35,160 nt of DNA from Erythrobacter sp. (GCA_013822695.1 PNKW01000028.1:1-35160); one strand, 5' to 3'; counted from the stretch's first letter, positions 24,502 to 32,848 are shown. Notes: a model not told the origin generated them from the sequence alone. Numbers and translations are program-made.

Positions 24502-24508
24502 CCTAGTC

Positions 24509-24606
24509 CCCCTCCCGCTTGCGGGAGGGGTTAGGGGTGGGCATGTCCCATCACAAGTTTCGCGGTGAGCGGGCCCACCCCCGGCCCCTCCCGCAAGCTG
24601 GAGGGG
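24509..24606. repeat. REP/MITE-like imperfect inverted repeat
   Basis: A 34-base arm at 24509-24542 and a matching inverted arm at 24573-24606 agree at 30 of 34 positions and flank a 30-base centre. The left arm itself begins with a perfect 10-bp hairpin (CCCCTCCCGC-TT-GCGGGAGGGG). From general knowledge, sequences of this type are dispersed in sphingomonad genomes. It fills the gap between enoyl-CoA hydratase and mmsB, and its right end supplies the purine-rich GGAGGGG that serves as the mmsB ribosome binding site. Confidence 0.75.
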
Positions 24607-24612
24607 AGAAGA

Positions 24613-25479
24613 ATGAAAATCGCCTTTATCGGCCTCGGTAACATGGGCGGCGGGATGGCTGCCAATCTCGTCAAGGCAGGCCATGAAGTCCGCGCCTTCG
24701 ACCTTAGCGAAGCCGCGCTTGCCGCTGCGCGCGAGGCCGGATGCACGACGTTCAGCACCGCCAAGGAAGCCTGTCAGGGCGCCGAGGCGGTCGTCTCGAT
24801 GCTGCCTAACGGGGTGATTGTGAAACAAGTCTACTGGGACGACGTGATCGGCCACGCCCCTGAAGGCGCGATTCTGCTCGACTGCTCGACCATCGACGTC
24901 GCTACCGCGCGCGAGGTGATTTCGGTGACCGAGGCGCACGGCTACCAGATGGTCGATGCGCCGGTCTCGGGCGGGATCGCGGCAGCGGCGGGTGGTACGC
25001 TCACCTTCATGGTCGGCGGCAGCGACGAGGCCTTTGCCCGCGCTCAGCCGATCCTCGCCGCGATGGGCAAGGCGGTAATCCACGCGGGCGCGGCGGGCAA
25101 CGGGCAGGCGGCCAAGATCTGCAACAACATGCTGCTCGCGATCCACATGATCGGCACCTGCGAGGCCTTCGCCATGGCGGACAAGCTGGGTCTCGATGCG
25201 CAGACCTTCTACGACATCTCGAGCGTCTCGTCGGGCCAGTGCTGGTCGATGACCTCCTATTGCCCGGTGCCGGGCGTTGGTCCGGTCACCCCTGCGGACA
25301 ACGGCTATCAGGGCGGGTTTGCGGCCGGGCTGATGCTCAAGGACCTGAAGCTCGCGATGGAAGCGGCGGCAGGCGCGGGGGCCAAGGTCGAGCTTGGCGA
25401 GCACGCCCGCGCGATCTACGAGGCCTTCGCTGCCGAGAACGCCGCGACTGACTTCTCAGGGGTCATCCGCACGCTCTGA
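24613..25479 (+). CDS. mmsB: 3-hydroxyisobutyrate dehydrogenase
   Basis: This 288-aa NAD-dependent enzyme oxidises 3-hydroxyisobutyrate to methylmalonate semialdehyde in valine catabolism. It has the Rossmann loop GLGNMGGGMA near the N-terminus, the substrate-binding DAPVSGG and the catalytic Lys in GNGQAAKICNN (K168, with N172), plus the C-terminal KDLKLA helix. GGAGGGGAG upstream of the ATG at 24613 is the binding site. It is the last gene of the operon; the next enzyme, mmsA, is not in the window. It ends four bases from the convergent gene. Confidence 0.95.
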   Translation: MKIAFIGLGNMGGGMAANLVKAGHEVRAFDLSEAALAAAREAGCTTFSTAKEACQGAEAVVSMLPNGVIVKQVYWDDVIGHAPEGAILLDCSTIDVATAREVISVTEAHGYQMVDAPVSGGIAAAAGGTLTFMVGGSDEAFARAQPILAAMGKAVIHAGAAGNGQAAKICNNMLLAIHMIGTCEAFAMADKLGLDAQTFYDISSVSSGQCWSMTSYCPVPGVGPVTPADNGYQGGFAAGLMLKDLKLAMEAAAGAGAKVELGEHARAIYEAFAAENAATDFSGVIRTL

Positions 25480-25483
25480 GAGG

Positions 25484-26221
25484 TCACACCCCGAGCTTCG
25501 GGCAGCGCTTCACGCCGGCCGCGCGCAAGCTGGCCGCCGCCGCGCCATCGCGGCGGGCAAGCGAATCGACGCTGATCTTCAGCACCTTGCAATCGAACCG
25601 CACCCCGCGGGCGATGCTGGCTTGCGCGATCGCGGCGAAAGCGGCGGGCGGCATCACCCGCGCGCCGCGGCGCAGGAAGGTGGCGTGCCAGCGCTCGCCC
25701 CCGACCACCACCGCGACGATCGTGACGTGCGCCGAAGCGGCACCGGGCTCTGCGAACACCGCCGGGCCAAGCTCCAGCAGCAGCGCATCGGGTGTGGCAT
25801 CGCGCAGGAACAGCGCGGCATAGCGGCGCGCGGCCTCGGGCCGGTCGGCATTGGCGAGCGCGAGACGCAGCATCGCGACTTGTGCCAGCGGCTCGCGCCA
25901 GCCGCGCCGGGCGGCGACCTGGATCGTCTCGGCGGCCTTTTTGTCCTGCCCCGCCTTGGCCTGACCGACAGCCAGCAGCGTGAGGTATTCCGCAGGCAAG
26001 GGGCGGCGGCGGACCAGCCGCTCGGCCTCGGCCAGAGCGGCCTTCGGATCGTCGCTCTCAAGCGCGGCTGCGGTGATTCGGGTCTGGGCGTAATTGCGCA
26101 TGGGTGCAGGGACGAGCGGTGCGAGCGCCGGGCTGGTCTCGGTCTGCTTGTCGACCTGCAAGACGGCGGTGACCAGCGCGACCACGACAAGCGCGGCGAA
26201 CCACAGGATGCGGGCGATCAT
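25484..26221 (-). CDS. Membrane-anchored protein with tetratricopeptide-like helices
   Basis: This 245-aa protein has one N-terminal membrane helix (about 4-22) and then an Ala/Leu-rich helical array (about 50-150) that resembles tetratricopeptide repeats (for example ALAEAERLVRRRPLPAEYL). Its C-terminal part is strand-rich, with two Cys (FDCKVL and KRCPKLGV). I do not recognise a named family. The ATG at 26221 overlaps the stop of a 34-residue ORF (ATGA). The open frame runs further upstream into the cysN remnant, but that portion is not part of this protein. It is convergent with mmsB. Confidence 0.65.
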   Translation of the reverse strand: MIARILWFAALVVVALVTAVLQVDKQTETSPALAPLVPAPMRNYAQTRITAAALESDDPKAALAEAERLVRRRPLPAEYLTLLAVGQAKAGQDKKAAETIQVAARRGWREPLAQVAMLRLALANADRPEAARRYAALFLRDATPDALLLELGPAVFAEPGAASAHVTIVAVVVGGERWHATFLRRGARVMPPAAFAAIAQASIARGVRFDCKVLKISVDSLARRDGAAAASLRAAGVKRCPKLGV

Positions 26222-26322
26222 GCGCGCTCTCTCCACGTCTCGGTGGCGGTGCGCGCGAGCAGCAGCAAGGCAAACCCCGCCATCGCCAGGACGGTCTGGT
26301 TGCGCAGAGGGTAGTCCGTCAC
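26218..26322 (-). CDS. 34-residue single-helix ORF, possibly a fragment of a longer gene
   Basis: From the GTG at 26322 the frame encodes a short N-terminus (VTDYPLRNQ), one hydrophobic helix (TVLAMAGFALLLLARTA) and a charged tail (TETWRERA). Its TGA overlaps the ATG of the next gene by 4 bp, the usual sign of a translated, coupled partner. AAGAG lies eight bases before the GTG, within the cysN remnant. It may be a genuine small membrane protein, or the 3' end of a larger gene whose start was lost in the rearrangement that truncated cysN. Confidence 0.45.
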   Translation of the reverse strand: MTDYPLRNQTVLAMAGFALLLLARTATETWRERA

Positions 26323-26329
26323 CGATTGG

Positions 26330-26413
26330 GCTCTTGTGCTGGTGCTGGCGCAGATAGGCGTCGATATCCTCGGCGATGAGGCTGTCGGTCTGGAAGCTGG
26401 AGGGCGTGTCCAT
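26330..26413 (-). pseudogene. cysN: cysN 5' remnant (sulfate adenylyltransferase subunit 1, truncated)
   Basis: The ATG at 26413 overlaps the cysD stop by one base (TGATG), as expected for cysDN. The next 28 codons read like the N-terminus of alphaproteobacterial CysN, with SLIAEDIDAYLRQHQHKS. In intact CysN this is followed by LLRF and the GTPase P-loop. Here homology stops after the Ser at 26330-26332 and unrelated sequence follows. No P-loop or other CysN segment is found in any frame downstream. The open frame itself continues for 309 codons but through other genes, so it is not a functional CysN. It could be a true deletion or an assembly error. Confidence 0.75.
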
Positions 26414-27324
26414 CAGAAATATCCCTCCTGCTTCTTCTTCTCCATGCTCGCGTCGCCGCCATCCTTGTCGATCACCCGGCCCTGCCGTTCGCTGGTGGTG
26501 GTTAGCAGCATTTCCTGCACCACTTCGGACAGGTTCGACGCCGTGCTTTCAACCGCGCCGGTCAGCGGAAAACAGCCCAATGTGCGGAACCGGATCGAGC
26601 GCATGGTGATTTCGGGTCGGTAGCCCATTACCGCTTCCAAGCGCGGCAGATCGTCCGCCATGAACAGCCCGCCGTCATACTCGAACGTCGGACGCTCCGC
26701 GGCGAAATACAGCGGCACGATCTCGATGCCTTCGTTCATGATGTATTGCCAGATATCGAGTTCGGTCCAGTTCGAGATCGGGAAAACGCGGATGCTCTCG
26801 CCCTTCTTCTTGCGGGCGTTGTAGAGGTTCCAGAGTTCCGGGCGCTGGTTCTTGGGGTCCCAACCGTGGCTGGCGGTGCGGAAGCTGAACACGCGCTCCT
26901 TCGCACGGCTCTTCTCCTCGTCGCGGCGCGCACCGCCGAAAGCGACATCGAAACCGTGGAGGTCGAGCGCCTGCTTCAACCCCTCGGTCTTCCACATGTC
27001 GGTGTGCAGCGGGCCATGATCGAAGGGGTTGATCCCGCGTTCCTTGGCCTCGGGGTTCTGGTAAACGAACAGCTCCATCCCGGCATCGCGCGCGGCCTTC
27101 TCGCGCAAGGCATACATGTCCTTGAACTTCCAGGTGGTGTCGACGTGCAGCAGGGGAAACGGCGGCGGCGCGGGGTAGAATGCCTTCTTGGCAAGGTGCA
27201 GCATGACCGCGGAATCCTTGCCCACGGAATAGAGCATCACCGGGTTCTCCGCCTCGGCAACGACTTCGCGGAAAATATGGATGCTCTCGGCTTCGAGCCG
27301 CTCGAGATGGGTCAGATTTCGCAT
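26413..27324 (-). CDS. cysD: Sulfate adenylyltransferase subunit 2
   Basis: CysD is the catalytic subunit that makes adenosine 5'-phosphosulfate from sulfate and ATP, driven by GTP hydrolysis in CysN. The 303-aa protein is full length, with the PP-loop [13 protein letters not shown], the [16 protein letters not shown] segment and the C-terminal [16 protein letters not shown]. The ATG at 27324 gives the standard [17 protein letters not shown] start; it has no clear Shine-Dalgarno sequence, so leaderless translation is possible. Its partner cysN is reduced to 28 codons directly downstream. Confidence 0.95.
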   Translation of the reverse strand: MRNLTHLERLEAESIHIFREVVAEAENPVMLYSVGKDSAVMLHLAKKAFYPAPPPFPLLHVDTTWKFKDMYALREKAARDAGMELFVYQNPEAKERGINPFDHGPLHTDMWKTEGLKQALDLHGFDVAFGGARRDEEKSRAKERVFSFRTASHGWDPKNQRPELWNLYNARKKKGESIRVFPISNWTELDIWQYIMNEGIEIVPLYFAAERPTFEYDGGLFMADDLPRLEAVMGYRPEITMRSIRFRTLGCFPLTGAVESTASNLSEVVQEMLLTTTSERQGRVIDKDGGDASMEKKKQEGYF

Positions 27325-27432
27325 GGCGGGGGTGCTACACGCTGCACTGCACAAGACAAGAAATTTCCCGTAGGTGCAGCCATGGTAAAACTATGCTCCG
27401 ACGTCGGGTGACCGGAGCCGGGGCGGGCGGTG

Positions 27433-28059
27433 TCAGAACTTGATTTCGGGCAGCCGCGCCGGATCGGCGATGTGCTTCTGGCGGGTGTACTGCGCCAGCA
27501 GGTGCATCAGCGACTGGTGGAGGTCTTCGATGATGCCGTAATTGTCGGCCTCGACATGCAGGCTGATGTCGGCGAGCTGACGCGATGCGCCGCCCGAAAA
27601 GCCGGTCATCGCGATCGAGGTCACGCCGTTTTCCCTTGCCCATTCGAGCGCGGTGACGATGTTGGGCGATCCGCCCGAGGAACTGATCACGATCAGCAGA
27701 TCGCCGGGATGGGCGAGCGATTCCAGCTGGAAGCGGAAGATCTGGTCATAGCCGATGTCATTGCCGATCGCGGTGATGATCTCGATGTTCGAGGACAGGC
27801 TGACAACCTGCGGCCTGAGCGTCGAATCCGTGCGGATGCCCTTCACGCAGTCGCACACGAGGTGGTTCGAGATCGCCGCCGATCCGCCATTGCCGCAACA
27901 ATAGATGCGCTTGCCGGCCGCGGCGGTCTCGGCGATCAGGCGCGCGGCGCGCTCCACCGCATCGCGGTCGATGGTCTTGCTGGCGGCAGCGAGGCGGGTG
28001 AAATACTCGTCGGCATAGGTGGCGGCGTGCTCGACCTGCTGCGAGGGGAAGTTGTCCAT
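27433..28059 (-). CDS. gmhA: SIS-domain sedoheptulose-7-phosphate isomerase (GmhA-like)
   Basis: This 208-aa cytoplasmic enzyme should convert sedoheptulose 7-phosphate to D-glycero-D-manno-heptose 7-phosphate, the entry step to activated heptose. The SIS fold shows CGNGGSAAISNHLVCD and SSSGGSPNIVTALEWA, the two phosphate-binding loops. The helix after the first loop differs from the AAELVGRF of E. coli GmhA, so this is a diverged branch. It ends with HQSLMHLLAQY, which resembles the C-terminal helix of GmhA and DiaA. AAGGAG ten bases upstream supports the ATG. The kinase gene lies 14 bp upstream in the same operon. Confidence 0.85.
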   Translation of the reverse strand: MDNFPSQQVEHAATYADEYFTRLAAASKTIDRDAVERAARLIAETAAAGKRIYCCGNGGSAAISNHLVCDCVKGIRTDSTLRPQVVSLSSNIEIITAIGNDIGYDQIFRFQLESLAHPGDLLIVISSSGGSPNIVTALEWARENGVTSIAMTGFSGGASRQLADISLHVEADNYGIIEDLHQSLMHLLAQYTRQKHIADPARLPEIKF

Positions 28060-28073
28060 GGGTGGAGGGCTCC

Positions 28074-29081
28074 TTAGGCCGGGTGGGCGGTGTGGCTGGA
28101 GGGCTGGTAGAAGACGATGCTGGTGCCGTTCTTGTCGAAGCGGAAGGGCACTTCGCGCAAGGCCGCGAGCGCCTTGCGCAGATCGCTCTGGCGGGCTTGC
28201 GGGACGGAGAAGACCATGAACCCGCCGCCGCCCGCGCCGAGCAGCTTGCCGCCGGTCGCGCCGTTGGCCATCGCGGTCTGGTAGACATCGTCGATCATCG
28301 CGTTGGAGATGCCGCCGGTCAGCTGGCGCTTCAGCTCCCAGTTTGCGTGGAGGATCTCGCCCACCGAATGCGCATGGCCCTTCGCCAACTCATCGCGCAG
28401 GGTGTAGACGAGGCCGACCATCTGGCGCAGCGCCTGCTTCTTGTCGAGGCTCGCCCCGACATCGCGCGCCTGCTGTTCGAGGATCTTCGAGGCCGAGCGG
28501 TCGCCGCCGATATAGAACATCACCATGTCCGCCTCGACCTCCTGGATCGTGCCCGGCGGGGCGACAATCGGGGCGAGAGTGACGCTTTCGTCGGGGTGGA
28601 ACTCGATCACGTTGAGGCCCCCCGCGGCGGCGGCATACTGGTCCTGCTTGCCGATCGGTTCGCCGCACATGTCGAGCTCGACCTCGCAAGCCTCGCGGCC
28701 GAGATCGAGCTTGGACTTGTAGGCGCCCCGGAAGGCGTAGAGCGCATGCAGCAGCCCGACGGTGAAGGAACTTGACGAGCCCATGCCGCTCCCGCGCGAG
28801 GGGATGTCGGCGATCGATGTGATTTCGACGCCGGAGGTAATGCCGGTCTTCTCCAGCCCCGCCTTGACCAGCACGTGTTCGATCTCGCGCGCATGGGCGA
28901 CGATCTCGGTGCGCGAATAGGACAGGCGGATGCCCTCCTCGAACCGCTGGTTGACGGTGACGTAGACAAACTTGTCGATCGAGGTGCTCAGCACCGCGCC
29001 GCCCTCTTCGCGGTAATAGGACGGAAGATCGCTGCCCCCGCCGACGAAGCTCAGGCGCAGGGGCGTTTTGCTGATGATCAT
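28074..29081 (-). CDS. hddA: GHMP-family sugar kinase (HddA-like heptose-7-phosphate kinase)
   Basis: This 335-aa kinase has PLRLSFVGGGSDLPSY near the N-terminus, the GHMP ATP loop SRGSGMGSSSSF (95-106) and the C-terminal GAGGGGFMVF motif. The closest known role is phosphorylation of D-glycero-alpha-D-manno-heptose 7-phosphate at C1 in the GDP-heptose route; fucose-type GHMP kinases are an alternative. The neighbouring isomerase, phosphatase and nucleotidyltransferase favour the heptose route. The ATG at 29081 has GGAG five bases upstream; the GTG at 29087 lies too close to that site. Confidence 0.87.
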   Translation of the reverse strand: MIISKTPLRLSFVGGGSDLPSYYREEGGAVLSTSIDKFVYVTVNQRFEEGIRLSYSRTEIVAHAREIEHVLVKAGLEKTGITSGVEITSIADIPSRGSGMGSSSSFTVGLLHALYAFRGAYKSKLDLGREACEVELDMCGEPIGKQDQYAAAAGGLNVIEFHPDESVTLAPIVAPPGTIQEVEADMVMFYIGGDRSASKILEQQARDVGASLDKKQALRQMVGLVYTLRDELAKGHAHSVGEILHANWELKRQLTGGISNAMIDDVYQTAMANGATGGKLLGAGGGGFMVFSVPQARQSDLRKALAALREVPFRFDKNGTSIVFYQPSSHTAHPA

Positions 29082-29147
29082 AGACACTCCACATAGGCAG
29101 CCCGGCAGCGAGCTGTCCCGACCGGAAGGCAGGCCAAGCCCGCCCGT

Positions 29148-30464
29148 TTATGCGACCCGATCAAGTATCAATGCGACAGCCTCGCGAAGGCTGGGCGCAA
29201 CGAAGGTGGGCTGCGCGTCATATTTGCCGTCGCGCCCGCCGAAGCCGGTTTCGACCAGCACCGAGTTCATCCCGCAGCGCCGGGCAAGCTCGATGTCGGT
29301 GGTCATATCGCCGATGTACCATGAGGCGGCAATGTCGATGTTGAGATCGGCCGCCGCCTCGTCGATCATCCCGCGCGCCGGCTTGCGGCAATCGCACACG
29401 ATCTTGAGATCGGTGCGTTCGCCTGCGAAGCCTTTGTCGGGGTGGTGCGGGCAGAAATAGAGAGCGTCGACATAGGCCCCTTGTGCGCCGAGCAGCGTGT
29501 CGAGCCGGTTATGCACCCGCTGCAATTCTTCCTCGGTCGCCTCGCCGCGCGCGACCACCGGCTGGTTGGTGATGATCACCGTGCGGAAATGGGTGCGGTT
29601 GAGCAGCCGCAGCGCCTCCGCCGCGCCCTCGATCAGCACCACCTGATCGGGGTCGGAAATATAGCTGCGTTCCTCGTTGATCACCCCGTCACGGTCGATG
29701 AAGATGGCGGGTGAGGGTGTGCGCAGCGACAGCGCCGCGACGCGGCCGGTGCGCAGGTCCTTGCCGGTCTTCTCGAGCCTTTCGGGGGTGCCAGCGTCCT
29801 TGATGTATTCGGGGCTGCGATAGCCCAGCAGCCGCATTCCCTGATCGAGCATCCGCGCGAACACATGTTTGCCGAAATCGGGCTTCTCGGGGAGCGTGTC
29901 GGTCTGATCGAGCGCGGCGAGCGCGCGCTTTTCGAGGATGTAGAGTCCGGCATTGACGAGGTTGGGCAAGTCCTTGCCCGGGGGGTGCGGATAGCCGTGG
30001 ATGGCGAGAACGGTGCCCGCCGCATCGACCTCGACGATGTCCGAATCCGCCGGGTGATCATTGGGGTGGACCAGCAGCGTCGCATCCGGGCAGGCGGCCT
30101 CATGCGCGCGGGCCATGGTCTCCAGATCGACGTCGAGCACCGTGTCGCCGTATAGCACGAAGAAGCTGTCGGCGAGGTGCGGCAGCGCATCGAGCACCGC
30201 GCCAGCCGTGCCGCGCGCGCGTTCTTCCTCGATGCAGGTGACGGCAAGGCCCCAGCGCGAGCCATCCCCGCAGAAGTCACGGATTGTCTCGGCGCGGTAG
30301 CTGCAAAGGAGGACCACATCGGTGACCCCGCTCAGCGAGAGCAGTTCGAGCTGGCGCTCAAGCAGGGGCTTGCCGTCGGCGGGCGCAAGCGGCTTGGGCA
30401 GATCGCCGGTGATCGCCTTGAGCCGTGTCCCCATTCCCCCCGCAAGGATGACCGCCTGCCGCAC
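29148..30464 (-). CDS. Fused sugar-1-phosphate nucleotidyltransferase and HAD heptose bisphosphatase (HddC-GmhB type)
   Basis: This 438-aa protein joins two enzymes. Residues about 3-235 are a nucleotidyltransferase with LAGGMGTRL and YGDTVLDVDL, expected to make the GDP-heptose. Residues about 253-430 are a GmhB-type HAD phosphatase with DRDGVIN (257-263), the zinc-loop pattern CPHHPD...CDCRKP, and GDMTTDIELA, expected to remove the C7 phosphate. The two are usually separate genes. The GTG at 30464 shares one base with the TAG of the epimerase gene, which fixes the start. The nucleotide (GDP or ADP) cannot be read from sequence. Confidence 0.88.
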   Translation of the reverse strand: MRQAVILAGGMGTRLKAITGDLPKPLAPADGKPLLERQLELLSLSGVTDVVLLCSYRAETIRDFCGDGSRWGLAVTCIEEERARGTAGAVLDALPHLADSFFVLYGDTVLDVDLETMARAHEAACPDATLLVHPNDHPADSDIVEVDAAGTVLAIHGYPHPPGKDLPNLVNAGLYILEKRALAALDQTDTLPEKPDFGKHVFARMLDQGMRLLGYRSPEYIKDAGTPERLEKTGKDLRTGRVAALSLRTPSPAIFIDRDGVINEERSYISDPDQVVLIEGAAEALRLLNRTHFRTVIITNQPVVARGEATEEELQRVHNRLDTLLGAQGAYVDALYFCPHHPDKGFAGERTDLKIVCDCRKPARGMIDEAAADLNIDIAASWYIGDMTTDIELARRCGMNSVLVETGFGGRDGKYDAQPTFVAPSLREAVALILDRVA

Positions 30465-31420
30465 TAAAGCCCCCGTTCCTGACAACATTCCGCGACCGCG
30501 CGCTGCATCGCATCATGCGATGACAGTTTCGGGCTCCAGCCCAGATTGGCGAGCTTTCTCGTCGAATAGGCAAAGCGCGGCACATCACCGACCCAGCCGC
30601 GATCCCCGCCCGTGTAGGCGATCCGCGCGCCGCCCCCGGCCTGTTCGATCACCGCGGCGGCAATCTCGGCGACGGTGACACCGCTGTCCTGGGGGCCGAT
30701 ATTGTAGAGGTGGCGGCCCGGCGTCTCCGCCGTCGCATCGACGATGAACAGCATCGCCTCGATCAGTTCGGCGACATGGAGATAGGGCTTCTGCTGCGTG
30801 CCGTTGCCCAGCACGGTCAGTACTTCGCGGTCGGCGAGCAGCTTGCTGCAGAAGTCGTAGATCACCCCGTGGGTGGCGCGCGATCCGATCACGTTGGGAA
30901 AGCGCATGATCCAGGCCGCATCGAGAAAGGTCTCGGCTGCGGCGCTGATCGCGGCTTCGGCGGCGAGCTTCATCGCCCCGTAATTCGATATCGGCAGCAG
31001 CGGACCGGTGGTCTCGGACAGGGTCTCGTCCAGCTCGCCATAGACCGCCGAGGTCGAGGCGAAGACAAAGCCCCGCGCGCCCGTGGTCTTGGCCAGAGCC
31101 AGCGCGGTGCGGGTGGTCTGGAAGGTGTCGCGAAAGTCGATCCCGTCATCCTCGACCCCGGCGGCGATGTCCGAATTGGCGGCCATGTGCCAGACCATGT
31201 CGAACGGGCCGAGTGCGGCGAGGGCGGCCGGCACATGCTGCGGATCGCCAAGCTCCGCCTCGATGAAGGAGAAGCGTTCATTCACGAGCGCAGCAGAGAG
31301 GTTTTCGCGCCGCCCGCGGACCAGATTGTCGGTGCCGACCACGGTGCTTCCGCGCGCCAGCAGAGCATCGACCAGATGGCTCCCGATGAAGCCGGCAGAG
31401 CCCGTTACCAGCATTGTCAT
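30464..31420 (-). CDS. NAD-dependent sugar epimerase/dehydratase
   Basis: This 318-aa extended SDR protein has the Rossmann motif GSAGFIG (7-13), the catalytic Ser/Thr in STSAVYGE (about 123) and Y147-x3-K151 (YGAMK). It probably modifies the nucleotide-activated sugar made by the genes downstream, for example as an epimerase or 4,6-dehydratase of GDP-heptose; UDP-glucose 4-epimerase-like activity is an alternative. It is first in the operon. ATGs at 31420 and 31414 and a TTG at 31426 are possible starts; AAAGAG best fits 31420. A promoter-like element lies about 40 bp upstream. Confidence 0.88.
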   Translation of the reverse strand: MTMLVTGSAGFIGSHLVDALLARGSTVVGTDNLVRGRRENLSAALVNERFSFIEAELGDPQHVPAALAALGPFDMVWHMAANSDIAAGVEDDGIDFRDTFQTTRTALALAKTTGARGFVFASTSAVYGELDETLSETTGPLLPISNYGAMKLAAEAAISAAAETFLDAAWIMRFPNVIGSRATHGVIYDFCSKLLADREVLTVLGNGTQQKPYLHVAELIEAMLFIVDATAETPGRHLYNIGPQDSGVTVAEIAAAVIEQAGGGARIAYTGGDRGWVGDVPRFAYSTRKLANLGWSPKLSSHDAMQRAVAECCQERGL

Positions 31421-31458
31421 GGTCAACTCTTTGGGGCTTTTTTTGCGATGCAGCGAGG

Positions 31459-31486
31459 CCTATAGGTCACCCACCAAGGGGGTCAA
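31459..31486 (-). promoter_or_regulatory. Promoter of the heptose operon
   Basis: On the minus strand TTGACC (31486-31481) and TATAGG (31464-31459) are separated by 16 bp, a good housekeeping-type promoter. It lies 39 bp ahead of the epimerase ATG and would read through all four heptose genes. It is the best promoter match I found in the window. A short A-run follows, before the start codon. Confidence 0.6.
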
Positions 31487-31572
31487 GGGGCTTGGTCGAC
31501 CCTCCCTGCTGGCCTCATGTCGGGCTGTTGCGCATGGGCGCTGAGCCGCATTTTCCGCCGCGAAGGGCTCGG

Positions 31573-32757
31573 ATGAAGACGATCGTTCACATCAGCTGCG
31601 ACTTTCCCGATCCGATCGTGTCGGCCAAGACGCAAGGGGTGATCAGCTTCGTCGACAGCACGGCGGGCTTCCGTCACGTCGTCTACTCGCTCAACCGTGC
31701 GAACTGGCGGTCGAACCTCGTCGCGCTCGATTTCGCGCCCGATCGCACCGCGATTGCCTATGGCGCGCCGCCCAAGGGGCTGATGCTCGAGACGCGGCTT
31801 GCGCCGGTCGCCGACTATATCCGCGCCGATCTGGCGAAGAAGGGTATCGCGCCCGATCTGTTTCACGCTCACAAGCTGACGGTCGAGGGTCTCCTCGCGC
31901 ACCGCCTCGCAGGCGAGCTTGGCGTGCCCTATATCGCCAATATCTGGGGCGATACCGACATCAAGTTCATCGCCGCGCGCAAGGACATGGCCGCCAAGTG
32001 GCGCGCGATCATGCAGGGCGCGCAGCGCCTGCTGCCCTGCGCACCGTGGACTGCCGAGCGTTTCATCGCCGATCACGGCCTCGATCCTGCGCGGGTCGAG
32101 GTGATGATGCCGATCGTCAAGCAGGAGGAGGTCCTGCCGCCCGTCGTCACCGGCGAGGCGCGGATCGTCACGCTGTTCAACCTCGACCAGCACAAGCGCA
32201 AGAACCTCAAGGGCCTGCTCGATGCGGTGGTCGAGCAGCGACGCAGCGAGCCGCGCCTGACGCTCGACATCTGGGGCCGGGGCGATGCCAACACTTTGTG
32301 CGACATCGACACGATGATCGCCAGCCGCAATGCGCTGGACTACATCCGCCTCAAGGGCCCCCTGCCGCAAGGCGCGTTCGAGAGCACGCTGAACGGCTAC
32401 ACCGCCTTCGCCATGCCCACCCTGCGCGAGACCTTCGGCATGGTCTTCGTCGAGGCGCTGCTGTGCGGCTTGCCAGTGCTGCACACGCGCGGCTGGGGGA
32501 TCGACGGGGTCTATCCCGACGACACCATCGGCTATGCCTGGGAGCACGGCGATCAGGCGGACATCGCCAAGGGCCTCGCCTATCTCATCGCCAACGAGGC
32601 GCGGCTCAAGGGCAACCTTGCGGCGATGGCTGGCGAGGGCGCCTTCGACCGCCACAAGCGCGCGGTGATCGTGGCGCAGTATCGCCGCATCCTCGATGAG
32701 GCGACCGGCGGCGCGAGCGCGCCGCAACCGGTCGCCGCGCCCGCGCTCGCGCACTGA
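31573..32757 (+). CDS. Glycosyltransferase (GT-B fold, family 4-like)
   Basis: This 394-aa protein is probably a cytoplasmic retaining glycosyltransferase. The C-terminal half carries FDLDQHKRKNLKGLL-like sequence (FNLDQHKRKNLKG), then the E-x7-E motif (E286, E294 in LRETFGMVFVEALL) that contacts the sugar nucleotide. The N-terminal half has FHAHKL and NIWGDTDIKF, as in GT4 enzymes. The ATG at 31573 follows GAAGGG. It is divergent from the heptose operon and may use its product to build a surface glycan. Donor and acceptor are not known. The last 17 or so residues are a low-complexity Ala/Pro tail. Confidence 0.85.
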   Translation: MKTIVHISCDFPDPIVSAKTQGVISFVDSTAGFRHVVYSLNRANWRSNLVALDFAPDRTAIAYGAPPKGLMLETRLAPVADYIRADLAKKGIAPDLFHAHKLTVEGLLAHRLAGELGVPYIANIWGDTDIKFIAARKDMAAKWRAIMQGAQRLLPCAPWTAERFIADHGLDPARVEVMMPIVKQEEVLPPVVTGEARIVTLFNLDQHKRKNLKGLLDAVVEQRRSEPRLTLDIWGRGDANTLCDIDTMIASRNALDYIRLKGPLPQGAFESTLNGYTAFAMPTLRETFGMVFVEALLCGLPVLHTRGWGIDGVYPDDTIGYAWEHGDQADIAKGLAYLIANEARLKGNLAAMAGEGAFDRHKRAVIVAQYRRILDEATGGASAPQPVAAPALAH

Positions 32758-32848
32758 TCGCCCCTGCCACTTTTGCACGCTGTGGTGCTCGGGCCTTGCT
32801 CTGGGCTGGCAGGCGCGCCACAGATTTTCCCCGACAAGGGAGAGATTC

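Noticed and set aside
23359..25404. 681-residue minus-strand frame opposite enoyl-CoA hydratase and mmsB
   Set aside because: It is a GC-skew shadow of strongly supported plus-strand genes with full catalytic motifs.
26222..26413. TPR-like gene starting at 26413 as a 309-residue protein
   Set aside because: The first 28 residues are the cysN remnant, and the stretch after them holds the coupled 34-residue ORF in another frame. The membrane helix and ATGA overlap place the start at 26221.
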